Of a DNA stretch of 64,000 nucleotides, positions 10,013-20,235 are shown piece by piece. Position 1 is the stretch's first letter, and each line of letters begins with the position of its first letter. Position numbers and translations under genes: made by a program. This DNA comes from Eutreptiella sp. 'Long Island Sound 2002' (Eukaryota; Euglenozoa; Euglenophyceae; Eutreptiales; Eutreptiaceae), in the NCBI GenBank assembly GCA_964036045.1, contig OZ038386.1:18860398-18924397 (forward strand), read 5' to 3'. The notes under the pieces were generated by a model that was not told where the DNA came from, did no database searches, and saw nothing but the letters and a program-made list of their open reading frames with translations.

Positions 10013-11647
10013 AAAAACACACTGGGGTGTGTCGCTACGTCAACGAAGAACGTAGTGCGGGTAAGTCCCAGAAAAACATAGAAATGTAGCCTTGATGGGG
10101 CGAAATCTGCTTGATCTGACCTGATTTGGGCTGAATTGGCAATGAATCAGGCTGGATGAACCTGAAATGAAACAGAATGAGAAGTGACGAACAGTCCTCC
10201 GTGCAGTAAAACATCAGGTTAGGGGCTAAAAAGCATGTAAACGTATCGAGAATCGATACCAAACCATGCATTGGTTGAGAATGAGGTAGATTATTGGTGG
10301 ATTGAGTGGGGGGATCAAGAATTGGAGTGACATCTCAGCGCTCTGGCACAGTTTCGCTGTCGCGGGCACGCTACGGTGTCCTCGCCGAACTCTACATCGT
10401 GTTATCCCGCTTTTCTCGTTCTGAAAAGTACAGCATGTGGCTCAGATTTGGCGCATCTGGTGGATGATCACAAGATTCAGCAAAAATGAGAATGAATTTG
10501 AGCAGAGATTGAGGGGATTAAGCAATCACAGAGAGGTTAAACAAATACACATGTAGTCTACAGACCCTAAGTGAACCACCGAAGGTAGAGATGTTCTTCT
10601 GTTCACTTAGATCTAAACAGATCTTCGAGGAATGTGAGGAGATGACAAGGAAATCAGTCTAAATTGTCCTAACATCAGCAAATTCCTTAAGATGAAGGTG
10701 AAATGAAGCGGAATGTCTGGAACTGAAACTACCAACACTTTCGTTTAGACTAAAGTAAATATATATTGTCGTTTATTCAGCTCAATTGTGCTTTTCGGCA
10801 CGTTGGTTCGCGAGCATCTAACAGATTCTATCAAAATGTGGATCATGTGATGATGCATCATGATGGGACATGCTGGCCCTGGATCCTTGGCATGTAACGC
10901 GCCGAAGGTTCGCTGAAGGCGCTTTATTGACAGTATATAACTGAGAGACACCGAATTTACAGTGGCGGTGGTGTCAATCGACTTGGACAAGGCCAATCCT
11001 TCGATGGAGTCCCACAAGACACTTGGATTCACCATTCTCGACAGTTTCTGGTCGGATTGAGCTCACATTGGCGTGTGCCAAAAATACAACGAAGCTTACG
11101 GACTTCAGAGGTTGCTGTTAGAAGTCCCTAAAGCTCCTAGATGAAGATTGTCTGAACAATTGACGTCTGGGTTTCGTACAACAGTGGCAGAATGATGGAC
11201 AAACCTGAGAAATTCAAGGTAAATTTGAGGATCCTGGATCTGAATCTGGACTTTGGCGTCAGCATCACAGCAAATGAAGGTAAGATCTGAGTTCCTGGCG
11301 TCGCATCTGGTGCAGCCAGTACTACAGGGGATGCCTGTAGGGGTGAATGTCGCTGGCCAGCGTTTTGATTATGTACATTTGCTTCCATCTGCACGAGTAG
11401 CCAAATTCCAAAGATGCACAGACCAACAGAGACAAGATTACCCCGAATCTGCCTGAGTTAAGCCTGAGTTTGGTTTTTTCTGAACACGGCAGCACACTCC
11501 GTCAGCGTATCTACGCCTTGTCTGCCGAACGGAGACCAACGAAAAGTTGATTGACGTCAAATTATCAAACATTCGCAGTTCTCCACATCATGACATAAAC
11601 AGAAAGAATGAACAGTGGATTGAGCAGAATGTGGTAGGATGGCTTCC
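10013..11647 (-). other. E2 3' non-coding interior
   Basis: About 1.6 kb separates the pol stop from the polypurine tract. Only short open frames occur, with no recognisable domain. Its first 250 bases recur at 63757-64000, so it belongs to the family. It could hold packaging or expression signals, which I cannot resolve. Confidence 0.7.
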
Positions 11648-14600
11648 TCAATTCGGCCAAGCACGAATGCATGTGACCACCAACCTGTCTGGCCTGGCCC
11701 TCGTACGGCTTGGGCGCTGCAGATCAGCGGCCGAACTTGAAGCTTGGTCCTCATTTGGCTCCTGGGCTGGCCTGACCGCAGGAGGGGGGATCGACGGATC
11801 AGCCCTGGAATGTGGCTGCTGAGGGCCGTAAAAGGCTGGATCTCGATTCACCACAGGTCGTTTTCCGTCGCTCTCCACTTGTCTGTCTGGTTTCGACAAA
11901 CAATCTGTCAGGAGTACGCCAATTTCGGGGTGCTTCTTCAGGAAGTCAATGAACCCCTTGGTGTATCCATGGACAAAAGATTGGGCTGGTTCCCAGTTGT
12001 TGTGACTGGAATCAAAGCCCCTCCACTCACACAGAAATTCCCATTCGCCCTTGGCGTCACGTCTTGCTTCAACAATCCTCTTGAGTTCGTACTTTCCCCC
12101 TTCGATTACCCGATCGGACAAGTGTTTTGCAGTCCAAAAAAGGGGTTTAACCCGATCCTTGGGGGAGGGGATCTCTCTCTTAAGGCGATCACCCGAAACG
12201 TCAATTTCCCTGCTGACATCCACACGAATCCTCCACCTGTTCTCACCAAGACGCGCTGTAACAGCGAATGGCCCCTCCCACAAGGGAAGAAGCTTGTCAT
12301 CTCCGTCCAGGGTGGTTTCGGATTTTCGAAGCCAAACTCGATCATCGACTTCAAAATTGTGGGGATTTTTTCGACCTTGATTTTGAACCCAAAGCCAGTC
12401 AGCTTGATGCTTCTCGATTAATTTCGACACAGATTTATCTGCTCGCTGGACTTCGTCCAAAAACAGCGAAGCATCCTTACAGGGGCGAGGATTATTCAAC
12501 GGCATGTTCCACCAACACTTCTTTCGTCCAAAGACAATTTCATTTGAAGAAAGGCCATGATACAAAGGCGTGTTGTGGTAACGGCGAAGCAATGCGAAGA
12601 GAACTTCCATCCAATGGAAATCCTTTTCACTCGCGAGCTCCTTACGAAGCATATTAATTATTGAGCGGCCGGCTCTTTCGCCAGGCAGCGCTCGATGCGA
12701 GTGGATTTCACATCGGAGGTGGTGGATTCCAAGGCGAGCACACAATTCTCTCCACCATTCGGAGGTGTACTCTTTGCCTGAATCCGTGACCACCTCGGAT
12801 GGGACGTCCCAGCCTCCCATCCAGGTCTGCGCGCACCATTTGGCGGCAGCCTTGCCAGTCATCGACTCAATGTTGCAAGGCAACACTTGAATGTAGCCGG
12901 AATGACGGCACTGAATGAGGAGCACACCATTGACTTTTTTGTTAGTCCAATGGCACTCTTCGTCATCGAGCTCACCGAGATAGAAAAAATCACTCGTGAC
13001 TCTGTTGAAGAGACGCTCCGGAATAGGATGAGGCCTCAGATGGCCGTGCTTCTTCGCGCTGGGGGGCGTCGAGACAGCACATTGGGCACATCCGGCTGCT
13101 ACTTTCATGCAATGAGTGTAGAGCCTCGATCCAAACAACCTATGTTTAATCATCGACCACAGTCGACGGCCATGTGCGTGGGGGGACTCCCATTTATGCC
13201 ACCAGTTTAACACTCGGGGGGCTAGGGCGTCTGGCACACACAATTTACCCTCCATCCACAGCTTCCCCCCATCCAACGAGTACTCAGCAAAAATCCCATC
13301 CTTGTGAGCATCTTTGGATTGGAGATTTCCAAAGACCTCTTTAAACATGGGATCCTGCAGGTAATCGGACGTCCAGTCACGGATTATCAGGGAATCTTTA
13401 GGCAGGGGTGGAGTTTTGGCCGGATCTCGACGCTTAATGCCCTCGATCAACCGAAATCGACTTACTTGTCGGGTATAGTCAAACCGTTTCACACTCCCTG
13501 AGGAGGGATCGGTGACCTTTTCCACGACTTTCAGCGTTTTGGTGCAGATCTCGTGAGCATGCGCCGGATCTGTGATGGCCGTGATGTCGTGACACGGCAA
13601 TGCGTGCTGTTTGACAGCGCACTGCATGCATGCACGTCGAATGAGTTTCTTTTCTTCCTGATCCCATTCGATGATGACATGGCGGTCCTGCTCCGTACCA
13701 TGGATGTTGGTACTTTGCAGCCCCTCTGAGGCGGGGTAAGCCCATCGGCTCAGAGCATCCGCTACCGTGTTATGTTTTCCAGGCAAATACGACACATGGA
13801 GGTCAAACAGAGAGAGAAATTCGTGCCATCTGGCCCGTCGACCAGCTGGGCTCGCGACAGTATCAATGTGTTCAGTGGCCCAATACTCCAGAGATCGATG
13901 ATCCGTCAGGACCTCGACTCGATTGGTGCGAACCCACGATTGGTACTTTTTTAAAGCACAGATGATGGCGTAAGTCTCTTGCTCACGCGGCGACCATTGC
14001 ATTTGGCGTGGAGCTAGCTTCCGAGACCAAAATGCAAGAGGGTAGTGATCGCCGGTGGCTTCATCAACCTGTTCAAGGACAGCTCCGATCGCGTACCTAG
14101 ATGCGTCGGTTCTAATGTAGAAGGGCCTGTCAAATTGGGGCACATGCAACGTGGCGACTTCGCAGAGGGCTGCCTTCAAGTGATGGAAGGCCTCCTCGCA
14201 CTCGTCAGTCCACTTGACACGAACCTTTGAACCTGCCTTGCCCGCATCTTTCCCTACCTTCAATAATTCAGTGAGGGGGGCAGCAAATTTGGCATAATTC
14301 GGCACAAAAGTGTGGTAAAAATTGCAACAACCCAGGAATCCTCTCAACTCCGTGATCGTCTCAGGGCGCTTCCACTTCTGAATAGCGACGAGCTTCCCTG
14401 GACTGGGTCGTCGGGTGCCATTCTCTAGGAGAGATCCACAAAATTCGACTGATTTTAAAAAACATTTTCCCTTCTTTGGCCCACAAATCAGCTGATTGGC
14501 GTCAAGAATATCCAAAACTTGGTTCAGCTGCTTCTCATGTAGGGCCACCAGCTCGGCTTCGGTCAGTCCCTCCCCCTCCGTCGCGATGATTATGTCATCT

Positions 14601-16831
14601 ATGTACACACTCACGAAGGCACGAAGCTCAGGATGGGTTGTGAACAGCACATCCTCCATCATTCTTTGAAAAAATGAGGGGGCGTTCTTCAGCCCCATGG
14701 GCATGACGGTCCATTGGACTGGGCCACATGGCGTGCACATACAGGTAAGAGGTCTGCTGTCCTTCCTCAACGGCATTTGGTGAAAGCCGTGACGGAGATC
14801 CAGCACAGAGAACAAACGACCTCTCGCCCTCTTGGCGATTTCCTCCTCAATGAGGGGCAGGGGGTGTGAATCCGCCTTGGTTTCGGCGTTGAGATTGCGA
14901 AAATCAACAACCATTCGCCAGCCATCAATGGTGTTCTGGTCTGCAGGCGGTGGCTTCGGGACTGTGAAGGGTGAACAGCACCATTCGCTGGTCATACAAC
15001 CCTCAAGCCAACCAAATTCCCTGAGATTTCTCTCGATGATTTTTCTGAGAATCTCATGTTTGTGTCCATGATTTTCATAAGGGCGCTGTTTTTTTGCCTT
15101 GTACCCTTCACGAAGCTCGATGAAGGCTTCACCGAACTGTCCACGGACAGGGGGATCTTTGATCAACTTCCCTGAAAGGGTTGTGTCCTTCCGTTCCTCA
15201 AAAATCTTTTCTCTTGACTTTGAACACAATTCAGTGTCCACCTGATCGCCAGGAATTACTGTCGAAAAAACTTTGGCGACTTCTTCAGCTTTGGCAGGAA
15301 GAATCTTCTTACGGATGTCCCTAAACAGGTCCGTATCAACTGCCTCTTGAAGATAGGTGGGTCGTGTGTCGAAATCCCAGAGATTTTCCTCGTGATCCAG
15401 CTCCTCGAAAGGATCCATGAAAGCTTCCACAGGGGGTTTTTCATAAAAAACTCTGAATTTGCTGCGCGATTGGAGATTTTTCCTCGCCCGTGCACTGAAG
15501 ATTCTTTTCGATGTCGACCGTATTGGGGAAGAGGGAGACGAGGCGGATCCATTGGACGTTGAATCACCTTGGGTATCTGACGGACAAAAATCAGAAAAAA
15601 TAGATTCATCATCAGTACCACGCTCAACCTCAGATTCAGACCCAACACAGGAATCTGTACTAGAATCAGCAGAATTAGAGTCAGAAAGCTTTCCATCCAC
15701 CAGGAATGCAAGCGAACTCCAGGACCGCTGTGGCAGGGGACCTGTGTCGTCCCTGGCATACAGCTTAATCTTCCTGGGAAGTTCGATGTAATCAACACAA
15801 ATGTCTTGTAATTCCTGAAACCAAGGCTTGTCGTCCCACAAGGGCACAACTAAAATTGCCTGGGTTTTATCCTGCTTGATTTTGTGGATGACCTGCTGGA
15901 TTAAGTGAAACGGAGGATTAATCCACAACTTCTTGTCCCATTTGTGGGTCCAAGCGTCGCTGAAGTGCTTGTCAAAGCGTTTGTTCATACGGTTAGCAAA
16001 GGCATCATACTGAGGCCAAAAGGAATGATGTTCATGGAAGTATTCACAAATTGCATCGCGCCATTTGTCGACAACTCTGTAGGATGAAGAGTGCCAGCGC
16101 GAAGGGCGTCGTGGCTGGGAGTCCCTACGAAGACATTCTAACTCTTGGGAGTAATCGGCACTCCCATTCACCTCTGCAATGGTGACATCTTCACCAAATT
16201 TTGGTGTCACTTTTTGCTTCAAAAATTCTTCTGCACTTTTAAACCCTGCGTGCAAAAAACGAAATTCAGGACGCTCCAAGGGACCTGACTCCAGCAAAAA
16301 ACAACGACGATGACCTACGGGCGCTACCCTGTTCTTGCGAAGCCAAGGGAGCCCCAAATAAAGGTCATACTTTATGTCAGCACGATAAAAGTAGTCATCC
16401 TTAAGGACAACTTCTTCCACATTTTGCTCTTCCCAAAGGTCTTGAGCGACCAAATGGGTTGATATATAACAACCGCGTTGCCCACCTGCGAGAGAATGTC
16501 CAGAAACTCCCTCGAGGGTAACAGGATGAGGCGACTCGAACACGCAGTCGTCGGGTAAGAATGCATTGGATTGGAGATTTACCTCTGATCCATTGTCACA
16601 CAAACAAGTGGCGAGGTGGAAATTTCCCTTGCAATCAGAAACCCACAGCTTTGTGACAAACTGACGAGCCCTGTGCTTGGACTGTACACCAACCTCGTCC
16701 ACTACAACAGAAGGATCCGCTGCCGGATCCAGGGGAGAGGAAACAAGCGACCCTACATCAAGTAATGGTCGATCAGGAATTTGGGGATCATGCCTGAAAT
16801 CGCCTGGGGAGGGGCGATTTTCGTGGCTCCC
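11648..16831 (-). CDS. pol: E2 pol polyprotein (PR, Dam-like domain, RT, RNase H, IN, chromodomain)
   Basis: There are 1,727 open codons from just after the gag UAG to a TGA, with no ATG at the start, as expected for a readthrough product. Counting from the codon after UAG: the protease motif is CDNGSEVN near 79, with Asn in place of the usual Thr or Ser of DTG/DSG. A methyltransferase-like domain has DAFANRMN and WINPPF (Asn about 305), then ILVVPLW. RT has DLRHGFHQ and YIDD (about 743). RNase H has IRTDAS (Asp about 909). Integrase has an HHCC module, Asp in TSDFF, Asp in TDSGKEY (about 1350) and Glu in GERAG. The chromodomain (LCEWRGF, then NNWEP) lies near 1590-1645, followed by a Pro/Arg-rich tail. 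No lesion is seen. Confidence 0.93.
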   Translation of the reverse strand, partial: GSHENRPSPGDFRHDPQIPDRPLLDVGSLVSSPLDPAADPSVVVDEVGVQSKHRARQFVTKLWVSDCKGNFHLATCLCDNGSEVNLQSNAFLPDDCVFESPHPVTLEGVSGHSLAGGQRGCYISTHLVAQDLWEEQNVEEVVLKDDYFYRADIKYDLYLGLPWLRKNRVAPVGHRRCFLLESGPLERPEFRFLHAGFKSAEEFLKQKVTPKFGEDVTIAEVNGSADYSQELECLRRDSQPRRPSRWHSSSYRVVDKWRDAICEYFHEHHSFWPQYDAFANRMNKRFDKHFSDAWTHKWDKKLWINPPFHLIQQVIHKIKQDKTQAILVVPLWDDKPWFQELQDICVDYIELPRKIKLYARDDTGPLPQRSWSSLAFLVDGKLSDSNSADSSTDSCVGSESEVERGTDDESIFSDFCPSDTQGDSTSNGSASSPSSPIRSTSKRIFSARARKNLQSRSKFRVFYEKPPVEAFMDPFEELDHEENLWDFDTRPTYLQEAVDTDLFRDIRKKILPAKAEEVAKVFSTVIPGDQVDTELCSKSREKIFEERKDTTLSGKLIKDPPVRGQFGEAFIELREGYKAKKQRPYENHGHKHEILRKIIERNLREFGWLEGCMTSEWCCSPFTVPKPPPADQNTIDGWRMVVDFRNLNAETKADSHPLPLIEEEIAKRARGRLFSVLDLRHGFHQMPLRKDSRPLTCMCTPCGPVQWTVMPMGLKNAPSFFQRMMEDVLFTTHPELRAFVSVYIDDIIIATEGEGLTEAELVALHEKQLNQVLDILDANQLICGPKKGKCFLKSVEFCGSLLENGTRRPSPGKLVAIQKWKRPETITELRGFLGCCNFYHTFVPNYAKFAAPLTELLKVGKDAGKAGSKVRVKWTDECEEAFHHLKAALCEVATLHVPQFDRPFYIRTDASRYAIGAVLEQVDEATGDHYPLAFWSRKLAPRQMQWSPREQETYAIICALKKYQSWVRTNRVEVLTDHRSLEYWATEHIDTVASPAGRRARWHEFLSLFDLHVSYLPGKHNTVADALSRWAYPASEGLQSTNIHGTEQDRHVIIEWDQEEKKLIRRACMQCAVKQHALPCHDITAITDPAHAHEICTKTLKVVEKVTDPSSGSVKRFDYTRQVSRFRLIEGIKRRDPAKTPPLPKDSLIIRDWTSDYLQDPMFKEVFGNLQSKDAHKDGIFAEYSLDGGKLWMEGKLCVPDALAPRVLNWWHKWESPHAHGRRLWSMIKHRLFGSRLYTHCMKVAAGCAQCAVSTPPSAKKHGHLRPHPIPERLFNRVTSDFFYLGELDDEECHWTNKKVNGVLLIQCRHSGYIQVLPCNIESMTGKAAAKWCAQTWMGGWDVPSEVVTDSGKEYTSEWWRELCARLGIHHLRCEIHSHRALPGERAGRSIINMLRKELASEKDFHWMEVLFALLRRYHNTPLYHGLSSNEIVFGRKKCWWNMPLNNPRPCKDASLFLDEVQRADKSVSKLIEKHQADWLWVQNQGRKNPHNFEVDDRVWLRKSETTLDGDDKLLPLWEGPFAVTARLGENRWRIRVDVSREIDVSGDRLKREIPSPKDRVKPLFWTAKHLSDRVIEGGKYELKRIVEARRDAKGEWEFLCEWRGFDSSHNNWEPAQSFVHGYTKGFIDFLKKHPEIGVLLTDCLSKPDRQVESDGKRPVVNRDPAFYGPQQPHSRADPSIPPPAVRPAQEPNEDQASSSAADLQRPSRTRARPDRLVVTCIRAWPN

Positions 16832-19800
16832 CTAGGCGTTCTGACCTCCAGCGGCTGCGTTAACATTGTGGACACAGCCTGATTCGTCGATCCACTCATC
16901 TTGGAACGGATCATCCGCTGGATTCAGGGCATTTTCGACGTAATCTCGATCCGCATCGGACACCTGATCTGTACCTGAGACCTGATCCACACGATGGTTT
17001 CCCTTTCCACGTCCACGGCCACGGCCGCCGGATGATGGGCCACCACCGTCGCCACGCCCTCTGCCCTTACCAGAGAAGGGGGTTCCCGAAGGATTTCCCT
17101 TACCTTTACCCTGTGATCCTGGAGCATTTCCTTTGTTTGTACCGGATTGAGGGGTTTGGCCTGGGTTTCGATTTCCGCCTCCGGCGTTGCCATTGGGACT
17201 TGTCTGGCCGTTTGGCTGTCCACCGGAACCGGATGGAGTCCGATTTCCTTTGCCTTGGGACCCGCCAGGGCCTCCAGTATTTTTGTTCCCACCGGAGGGA
17301 GTCGAATTACCCTTTCCCCCCTTGGCACCATGCACCTGTCTGTCATTCCTGTCTGAATTCTGCGAATTATTGACATTTTCACCAATCACCTTGTGATCGT
17401 AAGCAGACCATCGGTGATTAGCAGTGGAATGCGTCTTAGCTCGGTTCGTAGAACCTAAAAGAAGACAGATGCTACAATGATCCTGAACATTCCGGGTGTC
17501 ATTCACCTTTTTGTTGCCCTTTTGGGCCCCATTTTGGGTGTTTTGCTGGGTATTCCTATTTCCCCCAAGACCCTCATGGAAATTTTGATTGGCGGCGTCA
17601 GCGAGCCTCTCAACCTCTTCCCACAGTTCCTGCGGAGTAAACGAAAACACCCAGTTCCTGGCCTTCAGGCGATTGCCGTGGAAACTTACTCCCCTATTGA
17701 GGACTTGGACAAACAAGTCCCGATCCTCGTGTTCATTGAACTTGATTTTCCACGTGTTTTCAGTGAATTTCACCTTGGTAAACGACGTGGGGGAGCACTT
17801 TTGAAGTGCCTCCCTGACTGTAAACCGGTTGGCCGAGGCGTCAAAGCCATCGATCTCCGCCCACCAGGTCTTGACCTTTTCTTCGGATTGTTTATTCCGA
17901 AGGGTGGCGGCGGTTTCAGAGGGGATCTTGTCAAAAATCAGATTTTTCAGCTCGGCACTAGAAAATTTTTCGCCTGAATGTTCAGATTCTTCTACGAGAT
18001 TCCAGAAGCGCTGTCTCTTGTCCTGCACTTCGTGCAAGATTAATCGAGAGAATGAAGGAAAATTCTTCAACATCTGGTGGTAATGGTCCTCAGGCAGCCG
18101 GGATCCACGTACCTCCAACTGTTCCCACACCTCATCAAAGGTAAGGGGGGAACTTGAATCCTCACGATCACTCCAGGTTCTGAGCCAAGTGTTGGCCGGC
18201 GCTCCCTCAAGGCAGTCCAGAAGGGCCATCAGGAACTGATCATCCTGGAGTTTTTGAGTCTTAACCCACAGTTTAAATTCCCGTTGGAACTGAGGCCAAC
18301 GTCTGGGATTCCCATTATACTTCGGTTGCTTGGCAACCTGACGAAGTCGCAAGGAAGTAGGATTTAGGAGTGAATCCAGCCCAACACCGGCCGTAATGGC
18401 AGACACCTTGGCGGCATCATTAGCCACACCAGCTCCGGCGAGGGTCTGGGCGAGCAACATCTGGGCAATTGCATTGGAATCAACAGCAGGAAGGGTAGTA
18501 CGGGAGGCAGTTCGTTTGGCATTTTGAGCCTCATTCCTAGCCTTCACCGATCTACTCTGAGATCGAGAGATTGTAACCCTTTCCTTTAGCTTAGTCCTGC
18601 TGATCCTTGCGTCGGTGGTCTTAGAGTCCACCGAAGGAGCAATCGAAAAAATTTCTGTCGCCTCCTCCGACGGTTCTGTTGTTTGTTCCACCGATGATGC
18701 GCCCTCAGATCGCATGTGGGTCTTGAAAAGATCTTTAATTCCCAGCGTCTGAATGATGAGTTGCATTTGATCTTTGAGCAATTGGAGCTCAGAGTCTCGC
18801 TGTGATCTGCAAGAGCAGTCGGCAGGACAGTACATACCGTGTCCTGAAGGGCCTGAGCAGGCTGTCGGACCGCTAATCTCAGTGGTTCGCAGCCAGGAGT
18901 CCACTTGGGGAGCTCCTTCAGACCTAATTTCCAGGCTTGCCTGCCTAGCTGCCTCTAAAATTCCTTCCTCAACCGCGGCGGCTAGATCGTCGCGGATGGA
19001 AACAGAGGGATGAGGGGCGGAGGGCCCGGCAACCGGTGCCTTGGTCTTCTCCTTCGGGAAGGGGCTTGCCTCCCAAATCTGCACAAAAATGGCAAAAGAT
19101 TCATCTTCTTGAGAACACCACCACATCCTGGTATTAATTTCTTCTTGAAGAAGGAAAAAATATTCAAATAAAAAATCAGAGGCGATTCTTTCTTGTCCTA
19201 TCAGCTTAGACGTGGCTAATAGACACAGGGCCTCAAGCGCCTCAAGGTTACGGGCCACTTCCGAAGATAAATGGTTGTCCCATTGTGCCCATGAGGCTGG
19301 TCGATTATAGGTAGGTACCTCACCTGGACCACCCATCTCAATGTCGTCAATGTCGGCATCGATGGTCACAAAATGTGAACATTGGTACGGAGTATTAGTA
19401 CCTGCCAGGTCCGTAAGCTCCACCGGAGCGTTGCCATTAGCGTAAGCTGGGAGATTCCAGCTGCTTGATGGCCAATTTCGACTGGGATCTTGATTGTAAT
19501 CTGGGCCTCCACAGCTGCTGATTTGTGTCCTTCTTGGGCAATTTGGGCTTGCGCAAGGCATTCCTCTCAAGGCCTCGTTCGCACAGCACCACGGGAGCGT
19601 GATCGTTACGTCTCCGGAGGTGGCGGAGTCTACGGGGCCATACTGAGGGGCTAGCTGTGGTTGGGACACCAAAGGAACAACATTCAGGTAGCCTCTGCTA
19701 CCATGAAAGTGCTGCCCTGGGTCGTTGTGGGTGCCGGAGGGCTCGGGGCCGGCAAGACCAGTGGGGCAGGCACGCGAGGAGTCTTCCTGGATGTTGTTAT

Positions 19801-19867
19801 TGGGGGTAGAACCGGAGACACGGACACCAACGGAGGCGAGAGCAGCGACAACAGAAGCAAGGTCCAT
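16832..19867 (-). CDS. gag: E2 gag, starting inside the 5' LTR
   Basis: This is a 1,011-codon ORF ending in TAG, with pol following in the same frame. The ATG (context CAGCATGG) lies inside the 5' LTR. The frame runs on through the primer site, translated as HGSRGYL. The middle holds a Retrotrans_gag-like capsid (PKYNGNPRRWPQFQREF, then DCLEGAPANTW). Next comes a stretch that may be RRM-like (WKIKFNEHEDRDLFVQVL). A Cys/His cluster (CSIC, then HSTANH) stands where a zinc knuckle is expected, and a long Gly/Asn/Lys-rich low-complexity tail with RGRG repeats would bind RNA. The next in-frame ATG is about 126 codons downstream, so the start is inferred from openness and context. Confidence 0.9.
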   Translation of the reverse strand: MDLASVVAALASVGVRVSGSTPNNNIQEDSSRACPTGLAGPEPSGTHNDPGQHFHGSRGYLNVVPLVSQPQLAPQYGPVDSATSGDVTITLPWCCANEALRGMPCASPNCPRRTQISSCGGPDYNQDPSRNWPSSSWNLPAYANGNAPVELTDLAGTNTPYQCSHFVTIDADIDDIEMGGPGEVPTYNRPASWAQWDNHLSSEVARNLEALEALCLLATSKLIGQERIASDFLFEYFFLLQEEINTRMWWCSQEDESFAIFVQIWEASPFPKEKTKAPVAGPSAPHPSVSIRDDLAAAVEEGILEAARQASLEIRSEGAPQVDSWLRTTEISGPTACSGPSGHGMYCPADCSCRSQRDSELQLLKDQMQLIIQTLGIKDLFKTHMRSEGASSVEQTTEPSEEATEIFSIAPSVDSKTTDARISRTKLKERVTISRSQSRSVKARNEAQNAKRTASRTTLPAVDSNAIAQMLLAQTLAGAGVANDAAKVSAITAGVGLDSLLNPTSLRLRQVAKQPKYNGNPRRWPQFQREFKLWVKTQKLQDDQFLMALLDCLEGAPANTWLRTWSDREDSSSPLTFDEVWEQLEVRGSRLPEDHYHQMLKNFPSFSRLILHEVQDKRQRFWNLVEESEHSGEKFSSAELKNLIFDKIPSETAATLRNKQSEEKVKTWWAEIDGFDASANRFTVREALQKCSPTSFTKVKFTENTWKIKFNEHEDRDLFVQVLNRGVSFHGNRLKARNWVFSFTPQELWEEVERLADAANQNFHEGLGGNRNTQQNTQNGAQKGNKKVNDTRNVQDHCSICLLLGSTNRAKTHSTANHRWSAYDHKVIGENVNNSQNSDRNDRQVHGAKGGKGNSTPSGGNKNTGGPGGSQGKGNRTPSGSGGQPNGQTSPNGNAGGGNRNPGQTPQSGTNKGNAPGSQGKGKGNPSGTPFSGKGRGRGDGGGPSSGGRGRGRGKGNHRVDQVSGTDQVSDADRDYVENALNPADDPFQDEWIDESGCVHNVNAAAGGQNA
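19685..19703 (-). other. E2 primer binding site (initiator tRNA-Met)
   Basis: On the minus strand TGGTAGCAGAGGCTACC abuts the LTR end. Its first 12 bases complement the 3' end of eukaryotic initiator tRNA-Met (CCTCTGCTACCA). GGTAGC and GCTACC could also form a small hairpin here. Confidence 0.85.
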
Positions 19868-20235
19868 GCTGATTGTGGTCCGGCAGAAAATCCCAGTCTA
19901 TGAAGAAAATTGAGGGGAATTATTCTAAATACATCTGAGTGTCCAAAACTGTCTGAAAGAATTTAAATGATCCATTTATGTAAAATTGTCTGGCCGATCT
20001 GGCCCGCGAGCGCGCGTCAGCGGCAAATGGCGATTCCAGCTAAAATAGCGGAACGCGGCGGATTTACGGGAAATGGACCGCGGAATCAAATCCGGCATAT
20101 CAGAAATATATAGGAAATATCCTGTGACTGAGCTGCGAGGCGGCAATTCCGCCGAAGCAAAGAAAATGACCAAAATGTAGCCAATCTGGGCAGAATGTCT
20201 GAAAATCTGAACAGATGGGGCTAGCCGCACTTACA
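19704..20235 (-). repeat. E2 5' LTR
   Basis: This 532 bp LTR has TG and CA ends. Its right edge interrupts the E1 gag at a GCCTG duplication. It should hold the promoter and includes the gag ATG at 19867. Its first bases in minus orientation, TGTAAGT, match a splice-donor consensus. Confidence 0.95.

Larger units (their letters stand above)
9471..20235 (-). mobile_element. E2: intact-looking Ty3/gypsy chromovirus-type element nested in E1 gag
   Basis: E2 is 10,765 bp on the minus strand. Its LTRs (19704-20235 and 9471-10002) are 532 bp each, and I find only two mismatches between them. The target duplication GCCTG lies at 9466-9470 and 20236-20240. The LTR has canonical ends, TG and CA. The primer site (19685-19703) and polypurine tract (10003-10012) are in place, and gag and pol are full-length and open. 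The near-identical LTRs make this the youngest two-LTR insertion in the window and probably competent for movement. A second family member, E3, starts at 63215. Confidence 0.95.
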
